NCBI GenBank assembly: GCA_009982845.1
Contig: JAADKB010000001.1
Span: forward strand, 1,984,001 to 2,048,000
Source: Delphinella strobiligena
Lineage: Eukaryota; Ascomycota; Dothideomycetes; Dothideales; Dothioraceae
Length of the DNA: 64,000 nucleotides
Direction: 5' to 3'
Shown: positions 59,228 to 64,000 of the stretch, piece by piece
Numbering within the stretch: the first letter of the stretch is position 1
How the letters are laid out: the number at the start of each line of letters is the position of its first letter
Made by a program: the position numbers and the translations under genes
The notes under the pieces: generated by a model
Told to the model about the DNA's origin: nothing
Databases searched by the model: none
What the model saw: only the letters and a program-made list of their open reading frames with translations

Positions 59228-59297
59228 CCGACTCGTCGAGTCGACTTGTAGATGAATCAGTCAATAAAATGATGAATATCGATAAAAAATTATCGAT
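59228..59297 (-). repeat. Paired inverted repeats at the LINE 5' end (copy E)
   Basis: Hairpin 1 is CCGACTC-GTC-GAGTCGA (59,228-59,244); hairpin 2 is ATCGATAA-AAAA-TTATCGAT (59,278-59,297). Copy A has the same two at 13,765-13,781 and 13,815-13,832, with small differences that keep pairing. Possible RNA structure in the 5' untranslated region. Confidence 0.7.
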
Positions 59298-59414
59298 GTC
59301 GTTGTCCCTTCCCGATATGCCAGGACATTGGAGCCAGGCGGCCAAAGTGCGTCAGGTCTAGAAGTGACAAATATTGGAATATGAATCATTCACCCGGGCG
59401 GCATCTCCAACAAG

Positions 59415-59507
59415 TCTTTGTTGGTCTAGTGGTCATGATTTCCGCTTGTCATTCGGGATTTCCGAGTACAAGCGCGGGAGACCGGGGTTCGATTCCCCGA
59501 CAGAGAG
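59415..59507 (+). tRNA. tRNA-Asp (anticodon GTC), with intron
   Basis: Acceptor TCTTTGT (59,415-59,421) pairs with ACAGAGA (59,500-59,506), discriminator G. The anticodon stem TCCGC (59,441-59,445) pairs with GCGGG (59,474-59,478); anticodon GTC is at 59,448-59,450. A 21-nt intron (59,452-59,472) sits after position 37. The T arm CCGGG-GTTCGATT-CCCCG contains the B box, and TTTTT at 59,513-59,517 is a Pol III terminator. It lies at the right edge of transposon island 2. Confidence 0.94.
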
Positions 59508-60399
59508 ACAACTTTTTGCTTGAGTTACGGACCTGTTCTCTTTCCGCATGGATCCTGTTGTATACTCGAGCTATGTCGAGTTTTGATGAGACATCTTGGC
59601 CCTTAACTCCGATGCTTTCATGGTCACCATTTTCTTAGCGACAATTTTTACAAACATTCGTATAATAAAATCGAGATCTGTATTACTCCGTGGCATGTTG
59701 GGCCTGAGCTTACCACATCCGCGGACTACAATCTTGTGGTCTCCTCCTATCCTTCACTCATGGTGGATGAATGAGCGATCAAGGCACGTTGGGCAGGGTC
59801 TGAAAGAGAAGATGAGCATTGCCCAGCGTGCCTCGGACTCGCGAGATTTTGATTGAACATCAGAAGTAACATTTTTCATGCATTGTATCTATTACATATC
59901 GGTGTCGCGGTCTATTGCGCCGACGTTCTTACAGTATGAGAGATAGACTGGCCCTTGCATGTAGGAAAATTGCCATTAGGCTGTGATTTGACCACGCTGT
60001 GATTTGATACTTCTGGTTACTCACCCACCGAACTACAGCGTCAGCTAAGAGATACATTAGTGAACCAGTGTAGGGTTGTCTGGAGGAGTCGGTGGCGTGC
60101 TGGAAGGATGTGGAGCTCGATCTTTGAAACGGTTCAGCACGCCATCCATCGTGGGAATTTGTCTACATCGTACTACTAGACGTTTGTGAAGTCGTGAGCA
60201 GAAAAGAGGCGATGCGAGATGGGATGTGCTCATAAGGAGGGATGTATTTATTGGTTTTACTGTACACGAGCTTGATAGAAGTTGAGCTCAGGTAGGTGAT
60301 CATCATTCCTGAAAACACATTTTGTGCAACCACCGGCTCAACACTAACGGTAGGTCAATGTCGTGTGTTCGTCGCGGATGCCATTCGCCCAGGAAGGCG
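59508..60399. other. Intergenic, tRNA-Asp to SCAP-like gene
   Basis: GC-balanced; holds the 3' flank of the sterol sensor gene. Short frames only, none recognisable. Confidence 0.5.
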
Positions 60400-63300
60400 T
60401 CACTGCGCTTTTCTGTTGATGAGCCGTCTTCGTGATGATAGCCCATGAGTACCGCCTTCTGATGTCCTTCGCATTCCTGTGTCCATTCTGTCATTGCCAT
60501 GCTGTATTACGTATATCGTGCTCCCCAATGCGATAGCAACAGCCCGTGGACCCAGCCGGCACGATGGACCAGCGCGAGTAGCATACAATTGATTCTCGAA
60601 TGAGCTATTCGCGTCGATGGGAATCGTAATTAATTCGCCGGATGCCGAGAAAAGATAAACTTCCCATTGCTCAGAGTCGTCAGAGGACGTCTGGCTTGTG
60701 TTTGTGTTCTGTCTCCGTCGGCGGAGAATGTTGTGGTTGGTACTTTTAACAGGTTGTACCGGCGATGGCTCCGGCCGTTGACGAAGACCAAGCACACATT
60801 CTGCCGTAGCTTCCCACGCCCCTGGCTCTTTGAGTTGGTATATTGACACCTCTGCCTTACGCAAGGAGACACAATCACACAATTTGCTCCGCGTTGACGT
60901 GTTGAGAGGCCTTCCATCGTCTTCTTCTGTGATAAGAGTCTGCACAATGCAGTCGTTCGTCTCAGATGCAGTGTATGCAAACGACAGAGTGTTGATCGTG
61001 CCGAGTCTGCATGTACTACATTTGCCGCGGCCTGAAGAGAACACCCCTAGCGAGGGAGGCTTGGCAAGAGACATCGGCACGCCTTGCAAAAGCATATGGT
61101 CAGAATTTCCAGGGTTGAACATGGCAACATGCTCGGGCGTGCATAGAAAAGCTGCTTCTACTCCCGCGACAGTGGTAAGGCTAGATATGCCCTCCTTTGC
61201 AGCCCAGCTTCGAGTGTCCCTACTCATGTGAAAGTGCCAGGTGCCAGACGTTCGCCTGAAGCTGCTGACAAGACCATGAGCGTCTTGGACTAACAATTCT
61301 GGTATGGAGTTTTCTGCAACAGAGAACCGGGCCGTGAAGATGTCTCCAGGGCACACCTTAGTAACTTCACAGGTATCGTCTCCAGAGTTGCATTCAGATA
61401 GCGATCCATCTGCGTGCACCGCCACCAAAACAGCACCTTTACTCTTGCCCTTGCTCGGTGCAGAAGGTGGGATGAATCTGCATGCAAGAACCTTCTCGTC
61501 GCTCTTTAGCTGAAAATTGTGCGAGAATTTTGCATCGGCAAGGATTCCCAGAAGGACTTGGCCACCGTCACAGATCAACGCCATCCATTCGCTTGGCCCA
61601 TCGATCAGGCATTTTTGAACAGGCCACCTGATGAGAGCAGCAGACTCGTCAGCAAGGGTAATGCTGCCGTAAGCGCTGGTCTTGTAATTGTATAATGCGA
61701 TAGATATTGATCGATCGATTCCAGCAGTCAATACATGACCTGCTCTGCAGCCAGCGATCTTGATGATATCAAGGTGATGGTAGGTGTGCACAGTATCAAC
61801 AGTCAAAGGCGGGCAATCCCCATTACCAGTATCTAATTCGGCACCTTCTGCTCGTTCATCCCAGAGCAGAAAGTTCATCAGGACTGTCACAAATGCAACA
61901 ACAAAAACAGCTGCCATTGCAACCGGGTAGAAGTGACGTAGAGCAACAACACGCAAAGCAGAGAGCCATGAGCGTCGTAGAGGGATGTTAGTGCGGTTGG
62001 ACCCTGCGAGAACAATGACGAGAGGATCATAAATCTTCGCTGTGAAATCGACAGCGCCAGGCTTGAGAGCATTCATAAAGTGTATTGCATTTTCAAAGTC
62101 TTGAGTGCGAAGGAACAAGCCAGGATGTCGTGATTGATTCACTGAGGGCGTGCCATCGAACTGGGTTGTTGGCAGTCCTTGTTTCTCGAACAGACCAGGA
62201 AAAGACCCCAGAGATGTGGACGGGTTGCTGTGATCAGTGATATGCCAGTTCAATACAAGCACAAAGCTGATTGTGACAACAGATCCAGCCATGCGAGTGC
62301 TGAATGGTACGCGCCCTTGAATCAATGCATCGATCCAGGAGTGACGTTCTGGCAAAGGTATGCGCTTTTTGACGCGCGTTCGACCACCGCGGCTCAACCT
62401 TATTGAATCTTGGAGCTCCAATCTTCTAATATCGACGCTCAAGACAGCGAGAAAGAATGTGAAGAGGAAGAAATAGTCGAACAATAGCGCGACAGCTGCG
62501 AAGACGCAGAAGGCCGCCACACCTGGCGAGACCACCATTGACATGATCCAAAGTATCAATAAGTTCTGCGCTGCCGAAGCGACAGAAGCCATGCCAATAT
62601 CACCAAGGCCGTTGGCAATCCTTTGAGTATTCATCATCTCGGGTGGATAGGCGAGTACTGCATTGATAAATCTGAAGATGTTCTCCAGACCGATGACCAG
62701 AACAACGAAAGGATAGGCCTCCTGGGGTATCTGTGCGAGATTGATTCCCAGAACCCCACATATCGTAAAACTCGCAAGAACGGACGTGGTGATTTGCGTG
62801 AGCGCCGTCACAACCAAGCCAAAGCGAGAGTGAAAAGCTTTGAGCCTTTTCAAGCTGACAGCCACATAGACGGCAATGAAGCCATAGGCAATTGCCAAAG
62901 CGGAGTTTTGGCGAAAGCTAAGCGGTTGAGAACGATACTCATAAAGTCGACTGCCTTCGATGGACCCACTGATTTGATACTGGGTTCCCGAGGCCTGATC
63001 GGCAAGACGTAACAAATTCTGATGCCACGTCTCCCCCATGCTGTTGTTGACGCGAGAGAAGAACGATATGACCAAGGCATCAGCTGCTGTGATCTTTGAG
63101 CCAGAGAACTCCTTTCCTGCAAAGACTGACAGTGGGCGTAAGGTGGAGTCGAGGAAGGATGGCTGGCAGGTTTGTTCATTGACAGTGTGGAGAATGTCTT
63201 GGTCTTCTTCGAGCAAGTCAAGTGAGCTGTTCCAATACATCAATGGCGACTGCCAACCCCAATCGACCCGATGAGGGTATAAGTTGGCATCGTGATCAAG

Positions 63301-63719
63301 ATCAGACGACGGGCCCAAGATAGCAGACTGCAAAGCCATGGCTCCTTTCAAGACTGTTTTGTCGAGAGCTTTCATATAATTGCCATGAATCCAAATCTGG
63401 CGCATCTCCAGGTCAGGAGAGATGTGCGCCGAACCTTCATAAGGTCTATGAGAGGCCCAGACATGATGGGGAAGACGACCGAAGTCTGATAGGAATATGG
63501 TCGGATAGACCAGAATGACAGCTATGGCAACAGAAACAAGCATGGCAAGAAGCCAATGACGAGCTGTAAGAAGACCATGACGGTAGAAGGCCCTTCGAAC
63601 GGGATGCTCAATATTCAGCCGAGGAGGATCTGTGGTCCTCCAGCAGAGCGTCAGCGAATACAAGGGCGACAGACACAATCCACATACCCTCTGACGGGGT
63701 ACAGAAGATACCAAAGCAT
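60400..63719 (-). CDS. SCAP-like sterol-sensing protein (SREBP cleavage-activating protein homologue)
   Basis: Exons 63,688-63,719 and 60,400-63,637 (50-nt intron GTATGT...TGGAG); 1,089 residues. The spliced N-terminus MLWYLLYPVRGTTDPPRLNIEHPVRRAFYRHGLLTARHW matches fungal SCAP proteins. A membrane segment follows (LLAMLVSVAIAVILVYPTIFL), then a lumenal loop (LPHHVWASHRPYEG). The sterol-sensing domain spans about residues 260-430, with YGFIAVYVAVSLKRL, GLNI-like GVLGINLAQIP and FLAVLSVDIRR. After two more membrane segments comes a cytosolic WD40-like C-terminal half of about 450 residues with weak repeats. SCAP escorts the transcription factor SREBP from ER to Golgi when sterols (or, in fungi, oxygen) are low, controlling ergosterol synthesis and hypoxic growth. 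An SREBP gene is not in the window. Confidence 0.9.
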
Positions 63720-63799
63720 CTTTGGCGTGTGATATATGGTGGTCTACTGTCGTGAATCAAACTCGATCAGATAAGGCGTGTTGCGAGTCATTAACAAAA
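63720..63799. promoter_or_regulatory. Very short divergent promoter
   Basis: Only 80 bp separate the SCAP-like ATG (63,719, minus) from the proposed ATG of the right-edge gene (63,800, plus), so their leaders and promoters must overlap if both starts are right. Confidence 0.35.
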
Positions 63800-64000
63800 A
63801 TGGATATTGATGTTGACGGCGAAACAGGCGCATATTTCCCACCATCAGTGGATGGAGACGGTAAGATATCAACACTAGGAATTTTCAAATGGCCCTTCGG
63901 CTCGCTGTAAGCTCATTCAATCTATTCATGTCGATCACAGGTGATATAGGGTCAAGTGGTGAGGTACCTTAGTCAAGTTTTACGCCCTCGTCGAAGCCAG
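63800..64000 (+). CDS. First exon(s) of a gene cut by the window end
   Basis: ATG at 63,800 (context AAAAATGG) opens MDIDVDGETGAYFPPSVDGD, followed by a good donor GGTAAGA at 63,861. A later ATCACAG|GTGATAT acceptor at about 63,941 would continue the frame as GDIGSSGE. The acidic start and the splice signals suggest a real gene. The family is not recognised from so little. Confidence 0.4.

Larger units (their letters stand above)
53460..59318 (-). mobile_element. LINE copy E, near full length, best preserved 5' end
   Basis: About 5.9 kb. ORF1 is open from about 59,190 to 58,975 (PPNCSSNAVAIVIPASSLKG, then RGLIQPIRSLNPSDDAVFAE) and has a coiled-coil stretch at 58,600-58,878. ORF2: endonuclease Asp-Phe-Asn at 57,215-57,223; reverse transcriptase about 55,500-56,300; RNase H about 54,340-54,760, with readable IDSS, VELVAIKEA and (in another frame) KSDQLAKQA, the usual D-E-D-D signature region. 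A cysteine/histidine tail typical of LINE ORF2 ends (RHYILLYSKY) follows. The 3' tail is at 53,461-53,480. The 5' hairpins are at 59,228-59,244 and 59,278-59,297; the element ends at about 59,318, 96 bp before the tRNA-Asp gene. Confidence 0.87.

Noticed and set aside
59190..59318. HDV-like self-cleaving ribozyme at the LINE 5' end
   Set aside because: Two hairpins are clear but I could not assign the nested double pseudoknot; kept only as a question in the findings.
44442..59318. CRISPR-like or satellite array
   Set aside because: The repeats are kilobase-long LINE copies, not short direct repeats with spacers.

Overview
The window reads as nuclear DNA of a filamentous ascomycete (Pezizomycotina; a dothideomycete-like fungus is my guess from the protein sequences, not proven). 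Reasons: short GT-AG introns of about 42-114 nt with CTNAC-like branch sites, fungal gene families (EMC5, Hem25, Mms2, Mon2, RPP40, a SCAP-like sterol sensor, a fungal 14-3-3-like protein), intron-containing eukaryotic tRNAs, and repeats carrying the mark of repeat-induced point mutation (RIP: C-to-T and G-to-A changes, with stops where CAA, CAG or TGG codons stood). The genome is bipartite: two very AT-rich islands (1-13,854 and 44,442-59,318) with sharp edges flank and interrupt GC-balanced gene-bearing DNA (13,950-44,370 and 59,415-64,000).

The islands are retrotransposons only. Island 1 holds the gag-to-reverse-transcriptase part of a Ty3/gypsy element on the minus strand (1-2,737), a LINE 5' remnant, and two LINE copies (B and A). 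Island 2 holds three LINE copies (C, D, E). All LINE copies lie on the minus strand, head to tail, each right-hand copy joined by its 3' tail to the 5' end of the copy on its left. They encode a coiled-coil ORF1 and an ORF2 with endonuclease, reverse transcriptase and RNase H. All are heavily mutated and cannot encode intact proteins; plus-strand open frames in the islands are antisense noise. The outermost LINE of each island ends about 96 bp upstream of a divergently oriented tRNA gene (Ser-AGA at 13,951; Asp-GTC at 59,415).

Genes between the islands, left to right: a 60-residue C2H2 finger ORF (-), EMC5 (-), a SAM-dependent methyltransferase (+), gluconokinase (+), RNase P/MRP subunit RPP40 (-), a DHA1-type MFS exporter (-), a gene-poor 2.7 kb stretch with decayed coding remnants, a 695-residue disordered orphan (+), mitochondrial glycine carrier Hem25 (+), a membrane-anchored hotdog thioesterase (+), Mms2 (-) divergent from Mon2 (+), tRNA-Ser-GCT (-), a divergent 14-3-3-like protein (-), another gene-poor stretch, and a small Cys-rich fungal protein (+) at the edge of island 2. 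Right of island 2 lie tRNA-Asp, a SCAP-like sterol sensor (-), and the first exon of a divergent gene (+) cut by the window end.

The genes are mostly unrelated housekeeping functions (ER membrane insertion, gluconate entry into the pentose phosphate pathway, tRNA processing, haem precursor transport, DNA damage tolerance, endosome-Golgi traffic, sterol sensing); I see no operon or biosynthetic cluster. Exon structures were inferred by hand from splice motifs, frame continuity and family consensus. The most unusual signal is the pair of same-orientation LINE arrays placed at nearly the same distance upstream of two tRNA genes, which suggests a tRNA-gene-targeted non-LTR retrotransposon.
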